This document shows, piece after piece, positions 37,702 to 47,287 of a stretch of DNA of 64,000 nucleotides. The number at the start of each line of letters is the position of its first letter. Position 1 is the stretch's first letter. The notes below the pieces were generated by a model. It saw nothing but the letters and a program-made list of their open reading frames with translations. It searched no databases and was not told where the DNA came from. The translations under genes were made by a program, and so were the position numbers. This DNA comes from Arcobacter lacus (GTDB lineage: Bacteria > Campylobacterota > Campylobacteria > Campylobacterales > Arcobacteraceae), in assembly GCF_003063295.1 (NCBI RefSeq), contig NZ_MUXF01000001.1, positions 186,001 to 250,000 on the forward strand, given 5' to 3'.

Positions 37702-38373
37702 ATGAAACAAATATCTATAATTTTAATATTTTTTGTTAATTTAATATATGCGCAAAATATAGAATTTTATAGTCCAAGTTTTGATTGTAAGAATGTAAAA
37801 AAAGATAGTATTGAATATAAGATTTGTATTGATGAAATACTATCTTTGCAAGACTCAATTTTGACAAATATATATAATTCTTTAATTAAACTAAGAAAGC
37901 TAAATATAAATAAATTAAAATATGAACAAAAAATTTGGTTAATAAATAGAAATCAATGTAAAGATTATAAATGTATAAAAATGTCTTATGAAGAGAGAAT
38001 AAAACAGCTCAATTATATTTATGAACTATTTATTAAAAACGATTTTCTTGCACTGGAAAGAATAAATATATCTAATCCAGATGAAGAACAAAATAATATT
38101 ACTTTAAAATATAGTTTTATTTGTAAACCTAATAAAGATTTACCAATAATTGCAAGAGATAAAGACTTTTATTTTATAGAAGAGTTAAGTAATTATCAAG
38201 ATAGAAATTTTGTTTTTTTTGTAAAAAATACTTTTATTGATGAAATATCAAATGAGCAAATATTAAAAGGAACTCTTATATTCGATGGTGGAGAGACTTA
38301 TCAACCAACTGCAATAGAATTTTTTATATATAGCAAAAATTGGGATTGTAAATTAGAAACTTCTAAATATTAA
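37702..38373 (+). CDS. Exported protein with LprI/DUF1311-like N-terminal domain
   Basis: A 223-residue protein with signal peptide (MKQISIILIFFVNLIYA). Residues about 25-110 have the four-cysteine, helical pattern of the LprI/DUF1311 family (CKNVKKDSIEYKICIDEILSLQ, then WLINRNQCKDYKC), members of which inhibit lysozyme or are of unknown role. The C-terminal half is not recognised. The ATG at 37702 was preferred to GTG at 37693 because TAAGGAG (37688-37694) lies seven bases before it. It sits right after the lipase-like remnant. Confidence 0.7.
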   Translation: MKQISIILIFFVNLIYAQNIEFYSPSFDCKNVKKDSIEYKICIDEILSLQDSILTNIYNSLIKLRKLNINKLKYEQKIWLINRNQCKDYKCIKMSYEERIKQLNYIYELFIKNDFLALERINISNPDEEQNNITLKYSFICKPNKDLPIIARDKDFYFIEELSNYQDRNFVFFVKNTFIDEISNEQILKGTLIFDGGETYQPTAIEFFIYSKNWDCKLETSKY

Positions 38374-38380
38374 GAAGATA

Positions 38381-38415
38381 AATTCTAATAGAAAAAAATC
38401 TATTAGAATTTTTTG
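38381..38415. terminator. Bidirectional terminator between convergent genes
   Basis: AATTCTAATAGA (38381-38392) and its complement (38399-38410) with T-run on the plus side and A-run on the other, placed between the convergent LprI-like gene and sppA. Confidence 0.8.
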
Positions 38416-38417
38416 TA

Positions 38418-39302
38418 TCAATAAGCTTTCAATCCAGTTACGAAATTCATACTTATTTGAGAAACAGCTTCACTTACAAGTTTATCCATAAATTTCTCAA
38501 ATTTATCCTCTTTTTTCCAAACAGGATTTTCAACTTTTGATAACTCTGCCAAAGTTTTTTGAGCAACTGTGATATTTGCAACCTCATCTACTAAACCTAC
38601 ATCTTTTGCTTGTTTTGAAGTGAAGATTTTTGCATCAGCAAATGAAGTATAATTTTTTATATCAAGATTTCTTGCAGTTGCAACATCAGTTATAAACATA
38701 TTATAAGTATCATCTATCACACTTTGAAGTTGTTTTTCTTCAAACTCTGTCCATTTTCGTGTTGGAGTTCCTGATTCTTTATATTTTCCAGCTTTTACTG
38801 TTTGTGTTTGGATTCCGATTTTATCCATAAGCTCTTTAGTATTTACTCCTTGCATAATAACACCAATAGAACCAACCATACTTCCAGGATTTGCGATAAT
38901 TTTATCTGCCCAAATAGAAGCGTAGTAACTTCCACTTGCTATTACTCCACTTGCATAAACAACTACTGGTTTAATCTGCTTTAACTCTTTTATAGCGTAA
39001 GCTACTTCAACTGAAGGAGCAACTGCCCCACCAGGACTATCAACAACAAATAAAACGCCTTTTATATTTGTATCAGTTTTTGCTTTTTCTATATTTTCCA
39101 AAGTTTTAGATACATCTATTATTGGACCAACTAACTCTATTTTTTGCAAATTTGCAGTACTTTTAGTAGTTATTCTTTCTTCATCAGAATTAAAAAACAC
39201 CACATAAATAATAGTTAGAAAAACTATTGTCTTAAAATATTTAGTTATAAAATCCAATATTGCTATAACTGGTGAAAACAGTTTTCTAAAAAACTCAAAC
39301 AT
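38418..39302 (-). CDS. sppA: Signal peptide peptidase SppA (S49)
   Basis: A 294-residue inner-membrane serine protease that degrades cleaved signal peptides. One helix (about 22-38) anchors it. The short single-domain form has its Ser-Lys dyad as in Bacillus SppA: Ser in VIASGSYYASIWADKI and Lys in TVKAGKYKESGTPTRKW. GSMVGSIGVIMQG is also conserved. It overlaps the upstream amidohydrolase by 8 bases. In C. jejuni the same order (folK, aroQ, hydrolase, sppA) is found. Confidence 0.93.
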   Translation of the reverse strand: MFEFFRKLFSPVIAILDFITKYFKTIVFLTIIYVVFFNSDEERITTKSTANLQKIELVGPIIDVSKTLENIEKAKTDTNIKGVLFVVDSPGGAVAPSVEVAYAIKELKQIKPVVVYASGVIASGSYYASIWADKIIANPGSMVGSIGVIMQGVNTKELMDKIGIQTQTVKAGKYKESGTPTRKWTEFEEKQLQSVIDDTYNMFITDVATARNLDIKNYTSFADAKIFTSKQAKDVGLVDEVANITVAQKTLAELSKVENPVWKKEDKFEKFMDKLVSEAVSQISMNFVTGLKAY

Positions 39303-40518
39303 ACTCTCCTCCTATAATTACATCATCAACAAATTTTGTATGTAGTATTATTTGCATACAAATATCATTTATATCTTCTATTTTATTTGGTAATTTGAAA
39401 CTTATCATATCAGCATCAAAACTCTCTTTTAATACACCTTTATTTAGTCCCAATGCCCTACTTCCATTAAAAGTTGCAGCTTTTAAAAGTGTTTTTGAAA
39501 ACTCTACAACATTTTTATCATAATGAGCCATCAAAGCATTTCTTAACTCATCAAACATAGACAAAGAGTTATTTGAACTAAGACCATCAGTTCCAATAGT
39601 AAAAGGAATATCTTTTAATTTATCTAAATCTAGTTTTGTATTATTTAAAAGCCTATTTGAAGTAACACAATGATTTATACTTGCACCCAAATCTTTTATT
39701 TTTTCTAAATCATCATCACTTGCTTCAACGCAATGAGTAAAAGATAAATTTTTAACTTTTGAAAACAGACCTAAAAATTCCATAGGTTTTGAAGTAGCTT
39801 TTTCTTGATTTAAAAAGTTTTTAAAAAATTCCAAAAATGAACCTTCATCTTTATGCAACCACTCAAACTCTTCTTGTGATTCTAAAAAGTGAGAACTAAC
39901 AGCTAAGTTTTCATCTCTTGCTACATTTAAAGCTTCTCTTACTAAAAAAGGATGAACAGAATATGGAGAGTGTATTGCAATTGCAGGAATAAAGTTTTTT
40001 GATGCAAATTTTTTTGCATTATTTAATCTACTTCTAAAATCAGCAAAAAGTGTATCAACCATATCAGCTTTTGAACCAATAACCTCACAAAAGAAAACTG
40101 TATTAATTGGAGATTTTATACAAGCTTCCATATCAAATGAATATGATGAAATTGCTCCAATTGTTGTAGTTCCAGTCTTTTTTATTTTATTTAATTTTGT
40201 TGAGATTAGTTCATTTGTAGCTTTATTTATCAAATCTTCTCTATGTTTTATAACTGAATTTAACCATGAATAAAAATTACCATATTTAAGTGTTGTTGTA
40301 TTTGCACTAAATTCCAAGTGAATATGAGAGTTTACAAGTCCTGGCATCAATATAGAGTTTTCTTCGAGTTCTTTTATCTCTAAATTGGGATATTTATTTT
40401 TTATTTCAAAAAGAGTATTGATTTCTACAATTTTATCACTAAAAACAACAGCACCATCTTTTATGATTCTGTTATTTTCATCGCAAGTTACTACATAAGA
40501 AGCACTTATTGCTTTCAT
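39295..40518 (-). CDS. Amidohydrolase, aminofutalosine deaminase family (MqnX-like)
   Basis: A 407-residue metal-dependent hydrolase. Metal ligands are visible: HIH in LMPGLVNSHIHLEFSA, H in AVSSHFLESQEE and D in FTIGTDGLSSNNSLSMFDEL. Campylobacterota members of this group deaminate 6-amino-6-deoxyfutalosine in the futalosine route to menaquinone, as shown for a Nitratiruptor enzyme; a similar role is likely but no other mqn gene is in the window. I chose ATG at 40516-40518; the longer frame would run into aroQ. It is 4 bases after the aroQ stop and overlaps sppA. Confidence 0.75.
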   Translation of the reverse strand: MKAISASYVVTCDENNRIIKDGAVVFSDKIVEINTLFEIKNKYPNLEIKELEENSILMPGLVNSHIHLEFSANTTTLKYGNFYSWLNSVIKHREDLINKATNELISTKLNKIKKTGTTTIGAISSYSFDMEACIKSPINTVFFCEVIGSKADMVDTLFADFRSRLNNAKKFASKNFIPAIAIHSPYSVHPFLVREALNVARDENLAVSSHFLESQEEFEWLHKDEGSFLEFFKNFLNQEKATSKPMEFLGLFSKVKNLSFTHCVEASDDDLEKIKDLGASINHCVTSNRLLNNTKLDLDKLKDIPFTIGTDGLSSNNSLSMFDELRNALMAHYDKNVVEFSKTLLKAATFNGSRALGLNKGVLKESFDADMISFKLPNKIEDINDICMQIILHTKFVDDVIIGGEYV

Positions 40519-40522
40519 AAAA

Positions 40523-41017
40523 TTATTTGTTTTCTTCTGTTTGAGCTTGAATTTGCGCATTTCTAGCTTGTGCAATAGCTTTTAATTCATTTATCATTTG
40601 CATTAAAGCGATTAATCCCATATGATAACCAAATGCACCAAATCCAGAAATAACTCCTGTACTTGCACCTGCAGTAATTGATTTTTGTCTAAACTCTTCT
40701 CTTTTATAAATATTTGAAATATGTACTTCAACAACTGGCATATTAACTGCACTTAAAGCATCTTTTATAGCAATTGAAGTATGAGAATAAGCCGCTGGAT
40801 TTATCATAATTCCATCAACTGTTCCTAAACATTCTTGAACTCTATCTACGATTTCACCCTCAAAATTTGATTGGAAAAATTCTAATTCAACTCCATTTTG
40901 TTCTGCTGCTGTTTGAAGTTGTTGATGAATTTGTTCTAAACTCATATTTCCATAAATATGTTGTTCTCTAATTCCTAACATATTTAAGTTTGGTCCTTGA
41001 ATTACCGCAATTTTCAT
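40523..41017 (-). CDS. aroQ: 3-dehydroquinate dehydratase, type II
   Basis: A 164-residue shikimate-pathway enzyme. [18 protein letters not shown] carries the catalytic Tyr/Arg region, [15 protein letters not shown] and [17 protein letters not shown] the other active-site residues, all as in dodecameric type II enzymes. The ATG at 41015-41017 follows AAAGGAATATAATT; an open extension of 19 codons upstream has no ribosome site. A C-terminal tail of about 15 polar residues goes beyond the family core. Confidence 0.95.
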   Translation of the reverse strand: MKIAVIQGPNLNMLGIREQHIYGNMSLEQIHQQLQTAAEQNGVELEFFQSNFEGEIVDRVQECLGTVDGIMINPAAYSHTSIAIKDALSAVNMPVVEVHISNIYKREEFRQKSITAGASTGVISGFGAFGYHMGLIALMQMINELKAIAQARNAQIQAQTEENK

Positions 41018-41094
41018 AATTATATTCCTTTTATAAATTTTTGGTAAGATTATAATTAAATTATTGTTAAACAATCCATAAAAAGGGAATTTTA

Positions 41095-42120
41095 GTGAAA
41101 AATTTTATTTTAAAAAATGAGAATGCTATATATTTTGAGTGTAAATTTTCTTGCGACAATGTAATTTTTATAAACCTAGAAAAAGATAAATATTTTATTA
41201 CAGATGCAAGATATACAACAGAAGCAAAAGAGTATGCAAAAAAATGTGAAGTTATTGAATCTTCAAATCTAATAGAAACAGCAAAAGAGATTTTAAAAAA
41301 GAATAAAGTTAAAAAAATCGTATTTGATCCAAATGATTTTAGTTTTGCTTCATATACAAAATTAACTGAAAATTTAAAAACGCAGTTTATACAAAAAGAG
41401 AACTTTTCAAAACTAAAAAGAATCATAAAAAGTGATAAAGAGATAACTTTACTTAAAAAGGCAGCTGTTGCTGGACGTGAAGGTTTCAAAGAACTTGCAA
41501 AATATATAAGAAAAAATGGTTTTAATCAGACTGAGCAATTTTTATATTTTAAAGCTTTTGAAAAGATGAGCCAAACTGGAAAACTAGATATTTCTTTTGA
41601 GCCAATAGTTGCAATAAATGAAAATGCGGCAAAACCTCACGCACTTCCAACTTCAAAAAAATTAAAACTTCATGATTTATTATTGGTTGATGCAGGAATA
41701 AAATATAAAAGATATTGTTCAGATAGAACTTGTACAAGTCATGTTGATTTTGAAAATTTCAATTTTAAAAGAGAGCAAAAGTTTAAAAATCCTAAACATC
41801 AAAAAGTCTATGATATTGTTTTAAAAGCTCAACTAAATGCTATTACAAATGCTAGAAGTGGTATGAAAGCAAGTGAAATTGACAAATTAACTAGAGATGT
41901 TATAGAAAAAGCTGGTTTTGGAAAATATTTTATTCACAGTACTGGTCATGGTGTTGGTCTTGATATTCACGAGTTTCCAAATATAAATTCAAAATCTGAT
42001 GTAATAATTGAAGATAATATGGTATTTACAATAGAACCTGGGATTTATCTTCCAAATGAATTTGGAGTTAGAATAGAAGATACAGTTGTAATGCGAAATG
42101 GTAAAGCTGTAATACTTTAA
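41095..42120 (+). CDS. M24 family Xaa-Pro aminopeptidase
   Basis: A 341-residue metallopeptidase that removes N-terminal residues before proline. Metal ligands: D in [11 protein letters not shown] in [11 protein letters not shown] in [15 protein letters not shown] in [10 protein letters not shown] and E in [10 protein letters not shown]. An N-terminal creatinase-like domain of about 115 residues precedes the catalytic domain. The GTG start is close to the divergent aroQ gene (77 bases). folK follows after 31 bases. Confidence 0.92.
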   Translation: MKNFILKNENAIYFECKFSCDNVIFINLEKDKYFITDARYTTEAKEYAKKCEVIESSNLIETAKEILKKNKVKKIVFDPNDFSFASYTKLTENLKTQFIQKENFSKLKRIIKSDKEITLLKKAAVAGREGFKELAKYIRKNGFNQTEQFLYFKAFEKMSQTGKLDISFEPIVAINENAAKPHALPTSKKLKLHDLLLVDAGIKYKRYCSDRTCTSHVDFENFNFKREQKFKNPKHQKVYDIVLKAQLNAITNARSGMKASEIDKLTRDVIEKAGFGKYFIHSTGHGVGLDIHEFPNINSKSDVIIEDNMVFTIEPGIYLPNEFGVRIEDTVVMRNGKAVIL

Positions 42121-42151
42121 AATCAAAAGATTATATAAAAAAGAGAAAAAT

Positions 42152-42637
42152 TTGAAAAAGAAATTGAGCCCAACTTTAACACTTTTTTATTATTCTAATT
42201 TTCCTAAAAAATTCAATAATTCTTCAAAAAAGAAATATTGTGTAACAATCGGTATTGGTGGAAATATTGGAAATACAAAAAAAATATTTGATAAATTAAT
42301 CTTATGTTTAAAAAAAGATGTAAGATTTACTTTACTTATGACTTCACCACTTCTTAAAAATCCTCCTTTTGGATTTTTGGAACAAAGTGATTTTTTAAAT
42401 GGTATAATTCGCCTCAAAACAAATCTTTGTCCTAATGCTTTTTTAAAAGCAATGCAAAGATATGAAAAGAAATTCGGAAGAAAGCGATCCTTTCAAGATG
42501 CGCCTAGAACCTTAGATATAGATATTATATTTTTTGATGATAAGAAAATAGATACAAAAAATCTTATTATCCCTCACAAAAATTGGGCAAATAGAGAGTC
42601 AGTGATTATTCCTTTAAAACATATGCAAAACAACTAA
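42152..42637 (+). CDS. folK: Hydroxymethyldihydropterin pyrophosphokinase
   Basis: A 161-residue folate-pathway kinase. The N-terminal GIGGNIGNTKKIFDKL and the catalytic block RYEKKFGRKRSFQDAPRTLDIDIIFFD match HPPK. An unusual basic N-terminal extension of about 30 residues (KKKLSPTLTLFYYSNFPKK) precedes the core. The start is TTG at 42152; no better start is seen. Clustering with aroQ matches C. jejuni. Confidence 0.92.
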   Translation: MKKKLSPTLTLFYYSNFPKKFNNSSKKKYCVTIGIGGNIGNTKKIFDKLILCLKKDVRFTLLMTSPLLKNPPFGFLEQSDFLNGIIRLKTNLCPNAFLKAMQRYEKKFGRKRSFQDAPRTLDIDIIFFDDKKIDTKNLIIPHKNWANRESVIIPLKHMQNN

Positions 42638-42685
42638 ATTGTTGTAAATACAGTTCTAAAAAAAGAACTTTTTAAAGGTAAAAAG

Positions 42686-43789
42686 ATGAACAAAAATAAA
42701 AAAATTGTTGTAGGAATGTCAGGTGGAGTTGATTCATCTGTTACTGCGTTATTGTTAAAACAACAAGGATATGATGTTGTTGGACTATTTATGCGTAACT
42801 GGGAGTATGGAATTAAAGGTAGCCAATGTCCTAATCGTATAGAATTTGAAGATGCTAAAAAAGTTGGTGCATTAATAGGAATTGAAGTAAGAGGAAAAGA
42901 CTTCGTAAAAGAGTACAGAGATAGAGTTTTTGATGTATTTTTAGAAGGTTTAAAGCAAGGTCTAACACCAAATCCTGATATTTTATGTAACAAAGAAATA
43001 AAATTTAATGTATTTTTAAATGAAGCAAAAAGTATGGGTGCAGATATGATTGCAACTGGACATTATGCAAAAATTGCAAAATACAAAGATCATTTTGTAT
43101 TAGACACTCCAAAAGATAATACAAAAGACCAAAGTTATTTTTTACACGCATTATCAAGTGAACAATTATCACATGCTATGTTTCCACTTGGAGATTTAAC
43201 AAAAAAAGAAGTTAGAGAAATAGCAAGAGCTCATAATCTTCCAGTTAGTGATAAAAAAGATAGTACAGGAATTTGTTTTATTGGAAATCAAAAATTTGAT
43301 GAATTTATTACTCAACACTTACAAGCAATTCCAGGTGATATTTTAGATGAAAATGGAAAAGTTATAGGAAAGCACAAAGGTCTTGTTTGTTATACATTAG
43401 GTCAACGAAAAGGTATTGGTCTTGGTGGTATTAAAGGCAATGAAAGTGAAAATAATACACACAAACCTTGGTTTGTAGCTTCTAAAGATGTAGTAAATAA
43501 TACCTTAACTATTGTTCAAGATACAAATCATCCACTACTTATGAGTAAAACGGTAGAAGCAAGCCATATGCATTGGGTACTTGAAGAAGCACCAAAAGTT
43601 GGTGATAAATTAATGGCACAAGTTAGATATAGACAACAAAAACAAGCTTGTACAGTGGTTGAAGCAAATGAGGAAAAAGTAGTAGTTGAGTTTGATCGTC
43701 CTCAAAGAGCTGTAACATTAGGACAAAGTCTTGTTTTATATTCAGGTGATTACTGTCTTGGTGGTGGCTTTATAAGTTTCTACAAATAA
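42686..43789 (+). CDS. mnmA: tRNA 2-thiouridylase MnmA, copy 1 (general bacterial type)
   Basis: A 367-residue enzyme that thiolates U34 of tRNA-Lys, Glu and Gln. PP-loop GMSGGVDSSVT is at residues 10-20, the two catalytic cysteines are C101 in NPDILCNKEIKF and C197 in STGICFIG, and the C-terminal PUA-like part reads GQSLVLYSGDYCLGGG. The sequence follows the E. coli/Bacillus pattern more than that of other Campylobacterota. It lies 11 bases before a second, diverged mnmA, suggesting co-transcription and division of labour. Confidence 0.93.
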   Translation: MNKNKKIVVGMSGGVDSSVTALLLKQQGYDVVGLFMRNWEYGIKGSQCPNRIEFEDAKKVGALIGIEVRGKDFVKEYRDRVFDVFLEGLKQGLTPNPDILCNKEIKFNVFLNEAKSMGADMIATGHYAKIAKYKDHFVLDTPKDNTKDQSYFLHALSSEQLSHAMFPLGDLTKKEVREIARAHNLPVSDKKDSTGICFIGNQKFDEFITQHLQAIPGDILDENGKVIGKHKGLVCYTLGQRKGIGLGGIKGNESENNTHKPWFVASKDVVNNTLTIVQDTNHPLLMSKTVEASHMHWVLEEAPKVGDKLMAQVRYRQQKQACTVVEANEEKVVVEFDRPQRAVTLGQSLVLYSGDYCLGGGFISFYK

Positions 43790-43800
43790 AAAGGCAAAAA

Positions 43801-44838
43801 ATGAGCAAAAAAAAAGTAATGGTTGGAATGAGTGGTGGAATTGATTCTTCAGTTACTGCTTATATGTTACAAAATGAAGGATATGAAGTTGAAGGAATTT
43901 ATCTAAAACTTCATAATCGAACAGACGGTTATCATGAAAAAAATTTAGGTTATATAGAAGATGTAGCTAAATTTTTAAATATCAAATACCATATATTAGA
44001 CTTAGCTGATGAGTTTTCAAAAGAAGTTTATGACTATTTTGTTGATTCTTATCTAACTGGAACAACTCCAAATCCATGTGTAAAATGTAACAAACAGATA
44101 AAATTTGGAGCTATGCTTGATTTTGCAAAAAAACATGGAGCAGATTTTTTAGCAACTGGACATTATGCAAAAACTGATGGTAAGTTTTTTTACGAAGCTG
44201 ATGATAAAACAAAAGACCAAAGCTATTTTTTATCACAAGTAGATAAAAATGCCTTACAATATATGATGTTTCCATTAAGCACTTATAAAAAAGAAGATAT
44301 CGTAAAATTTGGTGCAAAGCTTGATGTAGCTTACAAAAAAATTACTGAAAAAAGTGAATCTCAAGAGATTTGTTTTGTTGAAACAGTTTATACAGATGTT
44401 GTAAAAAGACATGCAAACATTGACCAAGAAGGTGATGTTTTAGATGAAAATGGAAAAGTTGTTGGGAAACATAAAGGTTTTGCACACTATACAATAGGGA
44501 AAAGAAGAGGATTTACAGTTAAAGGTGCTCAAGAAGCACACTTCGTTACAAAACTAAATCCAAAAGATAATACTATTGTTGTTGGTAAAAAAGAAGCTTT
44601 AGAAGTAAATGAAGTTGTTGGAAACAATTTAAATATGTTTATTGATGATACTAAATTTTCATGTAATGTAAAACTAAGATATCGTTCAGTTTCAACACCT
44701 TGTGAAGTGCAAATAAAAGATGAAAAAGCTTATATCACTTTAAAAGAACCAGTTTTTGGAGTAGCAAATGGACAACTTGCTGTTTTTTATGATAAAGAAA
44801 AAGTGATTGGAAGTGCTTGGATAGAGAGTACTAAATAG
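43801..44838 (+). CDS. mnmA: tRNA 2-thiouridylase MnmA, copy 2 (Campylobacter type)
   Basis: A 345-residue paralogue. PP-loop GMSGGIDSSVTA is at 9-20; the cysteine loop is NPCVKCNKQIKF with C93 and C96, and the second catalytic cysteine is C191 in SQEICFVE. GIYLKLHNRTDGYHEKN resembles the MnmA of C. jejuni, so this is likely the lineage's original copy. The extra cysteine in NPCxxC may bind an iron-sulfur cluster, as proposed for some MnmA/TtuA-type thiolases (inference). It ends before a strong bidirectional terminator. Confidence 0.92.
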   Translation: MSKKKVMVGMSGGIDSSVTAYMLQNEGYEVEGIYLKLHNRTDGYHEKNLGYIEDVAKFLNIKYHILDLADEFSKEVYDYFVDSYLTGTTPNPCVKCNKQIKFGAMLDFAKKHGADFLATGHYAKTDGKFFYEADDKTKDQSYFLSQVDKNALQYMMFPLSTYKKEDIVKFGAKLDVAYKKITEKSESQEICFVETVYTDVVKRHANIDQEGDVLDENGKVVGKHKGFAHYTIGKRRGFTVKGAQEAHFVTKLNPKDNTIVVGKKEALEVNEVVGNNLNMFIDDTKFSCNVKLRYRSVSTPCEVQIKDEKAYITLKEPVFGVANGQLAVFYDKEKVIGSAWIESTK

Positions 44839-44848
44839 TTTTGAAGTT

Positions 44849-44880
44849 AATAATTTAGGAGAATCTCCTAAATTATTTTA
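44849..44880. terminator. Bidirectional terminator, mnmA copy 2 / porin
   Basis: TAATTTAGGAGA (44851-44862) and its perfect complement (44864-44875) around one base, flanked by AA and TT(TT), between convergent genes. Confidence 0.85.
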
Positions 44881-44882
44881 TA

Positions 44883-46016
44883 TTAGAATGTATATTCTAT
44901 AGTTGCAATCCATTTATCATAATCACTATAATCTGGCTCATTAGAATCTGCATCAACATTTACATATAATACTGAAGTACTTAAAGATTCAGTAAATGCA
45001 TATCCTACAGATAGATTCAACTCTTTTTCTTTTAAATTTTTAACAGTTGTATCGTAATCATAATCAGTTTGTCCATATAATGCTCCGAAAGTAACATCAG
45101 CTATTGTATATCCTAAGCTTCCATATACAGTTTTAGCATCTAAACCGTAGTTATAATTTCCATCTTCAAATGGAGAGATGTTATCACCTGCCGCAGCCAT
45201 AGTTCCTGTTCCACCGTCTTTATCAGTTTTGATATATCCAACAGCCGCAGTAAATCCATCTATTTCAGTATTTAATTCAAGATGTGCAATAGAACCATCT
45301 TCAACATCTTGAACATCTTCATTTGAAGCTGCATAATGAGCAACTATACCAAAATAATCTGTATTAAATGTAGTTTTTAAACCATACCAATCAGCTAAAT
45401 CTGGAGCTGAATAATAGTAAGGATTTAATTCAACACCTTCAAATCCTGCATATTTAATATCAGCTACATAAGCACCTTTATTTTCATTAATTTTCCAAAA
45501 ATCTTCACTTAATTCAGATGTTGATTCAGCTTTTCTTTTTGTCCACCCTAATACTATTGTTGTATCAGGAACTGCTGTAATTCCAGCAACAACAGCCTCA
45601 TGGTAATCACTTAACCATTCTAAATCAATAGCTTGTCTACCAGCACTTACAAAAAATGATTCATTAGCATATTTTAAATATGCTTCTGTCATTAATCCAT
45701 CATTTTCAAATGGAGCATAATCTCTATCATTATTATGCACTTCACCTAAATCTAAATTTCCTTTAAATTCAGCTTTTGCACTAAATCCATATAAAGAAGC
45801 TGTTTCAAAACCAATAGCTGCATTACCATTTAAATAACCATAATCTTTTTCATCAAGACCTTTATCATTTTTTGGATCAACACTTTTTCCATATAAACTT
45901 AAACTTCCAGATGCTTTTCCATTTTTAAAAGCATCATCAAAAGTTTTTACTTCATTTGCAAATACAAATGAAGAACTTAAAACTAATCCACAAGTAATTA
46001 AACTTAATCTTTTCAT
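44883..46016 (-). CDS. Outer-membrane porin, Opr-like
   Basis: A 377-residue protein with signal peptide (cleavage likely after SSSFVFA), many alternating polar/hydrophobic strands and a terminal phenylalanine (ATIEYTF), the mark of an outer-membrane beta-barrel. The N-terminal FKNGKASGSLSLYG is like Opr-family porins of Campylobacterota. The channel specificity is unknown. A Fur-box-like palindrome lies 125 bases upstream in the shared region with prs, so iron control is possible. Confidence 0.82.
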   Translation of the reverse strand: MKRLSLITCGLVLSSSFVFANEVKTFDDAFKNGKASGSLSLYGKSVDPKNDKGLDEKDYGYLNGNAAIGFETASLYGFSAKAEFKGNLDLGEVHNNDRDYAPFENDGLMTEAYLKYANESFFVSAGRQAIDLEWLSDYHEAVVAGITAVPDTTIVLGWTKRKAESTSELSEDFWKINENKGAYVADIKYAGFEGVELNPYYYSAPDLADWYGLKTTFNTDYFGIVAHYAASNEDVQDVEDGSIAHLELNTEIDGFTAAVGYIKTDKDGGTGTMAAAGDNISPFEDGNYNYGLDAKTVYGSLGYTIADVTFGALYGQTDYDYDTTVKNLKEKELNLSVGYAFTESLSTSVLYVNVDADSNEPDYSDYDKWIATIEYTF

Positions 46017-46140
46017 TCTGTGTTTCCTTTTAATTAGAATTTTTTTGTTTTAGAAGAACAATCAAATTATATTATCAATTAAACAATTTTTTTTGTTTTT
46101 TCTGTATAAATAATATACTATGCCAAAAAATAGCACTAAT

Positions 46141-46155
46141 TGATATGAATTATCA
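46141..46155. promoter_or_regulatory. Fur-box-like palindrome between porin and prs
   Basis: TGATATGAATTATCA matches the 7-1-7 Fur consensus (TGATAATnATTATCA) at 12 of 14 defined positions. It is midway in the 262-base divergent region, about 125 bases from each start codon. In so AT-rich a genome chance matches occur, so this is moderate evidence. Confidence 0.4.
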
Positions 46156-46278
46156 TTTTATATACTATTTACTTAAGAATTTATTAATTTTCAGTTAATA
46201 ATCCATTAATATTTAAAATAAATTTATTAAGTACATTTTTGATAATATTCTTTTTCAATCAAATCTAAGGAAATTTTT

Positions 46279-47211
46279 ATGTCAAATTTTAAACTTTTTA
46301 GTGGTTCAGCTAATCCTGAATTTGCCAAAAAAGTGGGTGAATATTTAGGTATGCCTGTATCTGATGCCACTTTAAATAAATTTAGTGATGGTGAAATATC
46401 TGTTCAGATCACTGAAAGTGTTAGAGGTCAAGATGTATTTATAATCCAACCAACATGTGCTCCAACTAATGATAATTTAATGGAATTATTAATAATGGTA
46501 GATGCACTTAAGCGTTCAAGTGCAAAATCTATTTCTGCAGTTATTCCATATTATGGTTATGCAAGACAAGACAGAAAAGCAGCACCAAGAGTTCCAATTA
46601 GTGCAAAATTAGTAGCAGATTTACTTGAAGCAGCAGGAATTACAAGAGTTGTAACTATCGATTTACATGCTGCTCAAATTCAAGGTTTTTTTAATATTCC
46701 AGCTGATAATTTATTTGGTTCTATTCTATTTGTAAATTATCTTAGAAGCAAAAATTTAAAAAATCCTATTATTGCAAGTCCAGATATTGGAGGAGTTGCT
46801 CGAGCTAGATTATACGCAGATAAACTAGGTTATGACTTAGTAATAGTTGATAAAAAAAGAGAAAAAGCAAATGTTGCTGAAGTTATGAATATCATTGGTG
46901 AAGTAAAAGGAAAAGATGTTATTTTAGTAGATGATATGGTTGACACAGCGGGAACTTTAGTAAAAGCAGCTGAAGTATTGAAAAAAAGAGGTGCAACTTC
47001 TGTTATGGCTTGTTGTACACATGGAGTTTTAAGTGGGCCTGCTTATGATAGAATCGAAAAAGGTGAGCTTGATGAACTTGTAATTTCAGATACTATCCCT
47101 GCAAAAAAAGAGATAAAAAAGATAACAGTATTAACAGCTTCAACTATAATAGGAGAAGCAATTAGACGAATTCATAATAATGAATCTGTTAATTCAATTT
47201 TTAACAATTAA
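46279..47211 (+). CDS. prs: Ribose-phosphate pyrophosphokinase
   Basis: A 310-residue PRPP synthase. ATP-site region VIPYYGYARQDRKAAPRVPISAKL, metal histidine in VVTIDLHAAQIQGFF and the PRPP loop VILVDDMVDTAGTL are all present. It feeds nucleotide, histidine (hisH, hisA at 56-58 kb) and tryptophan synthesis. CTAAGGAAA precedes the ATG. Confidence 0.97.
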   Translation: MSNFKLFSGSANPEFAKKVGEYLGMPVSDATLNKFSDGEISVQITESVRGQDVFIIQPTCAPTNDNLMELLIMVDALKRSSAKSISAVIPYYGYARQDRKAAPRVPISAKLVADLLEAAGITRVVTIDLHAAQIQGFFNIPADNLFGSILFVNYLRSKNLKNPIIASPDIGGVARARLYADKLGYDLVIVDKKREKANVAEVMNIIGEVKGKDVILVDDMVDTAGTLVKAAEVLKKRGATSVMACCTHGVLSGPAYDRIEKGELDELVISDTIPAKKEIKKITVLTASTIIGEAIRRIHNNESVNSIFNN

Positions 47212-47287
47212 CTATTCATTAATCTTCTTCTAATAAAAATTATCATAAAATTATTATTAGAAACTAAATTTTAAAAAAGGAAAGCTT

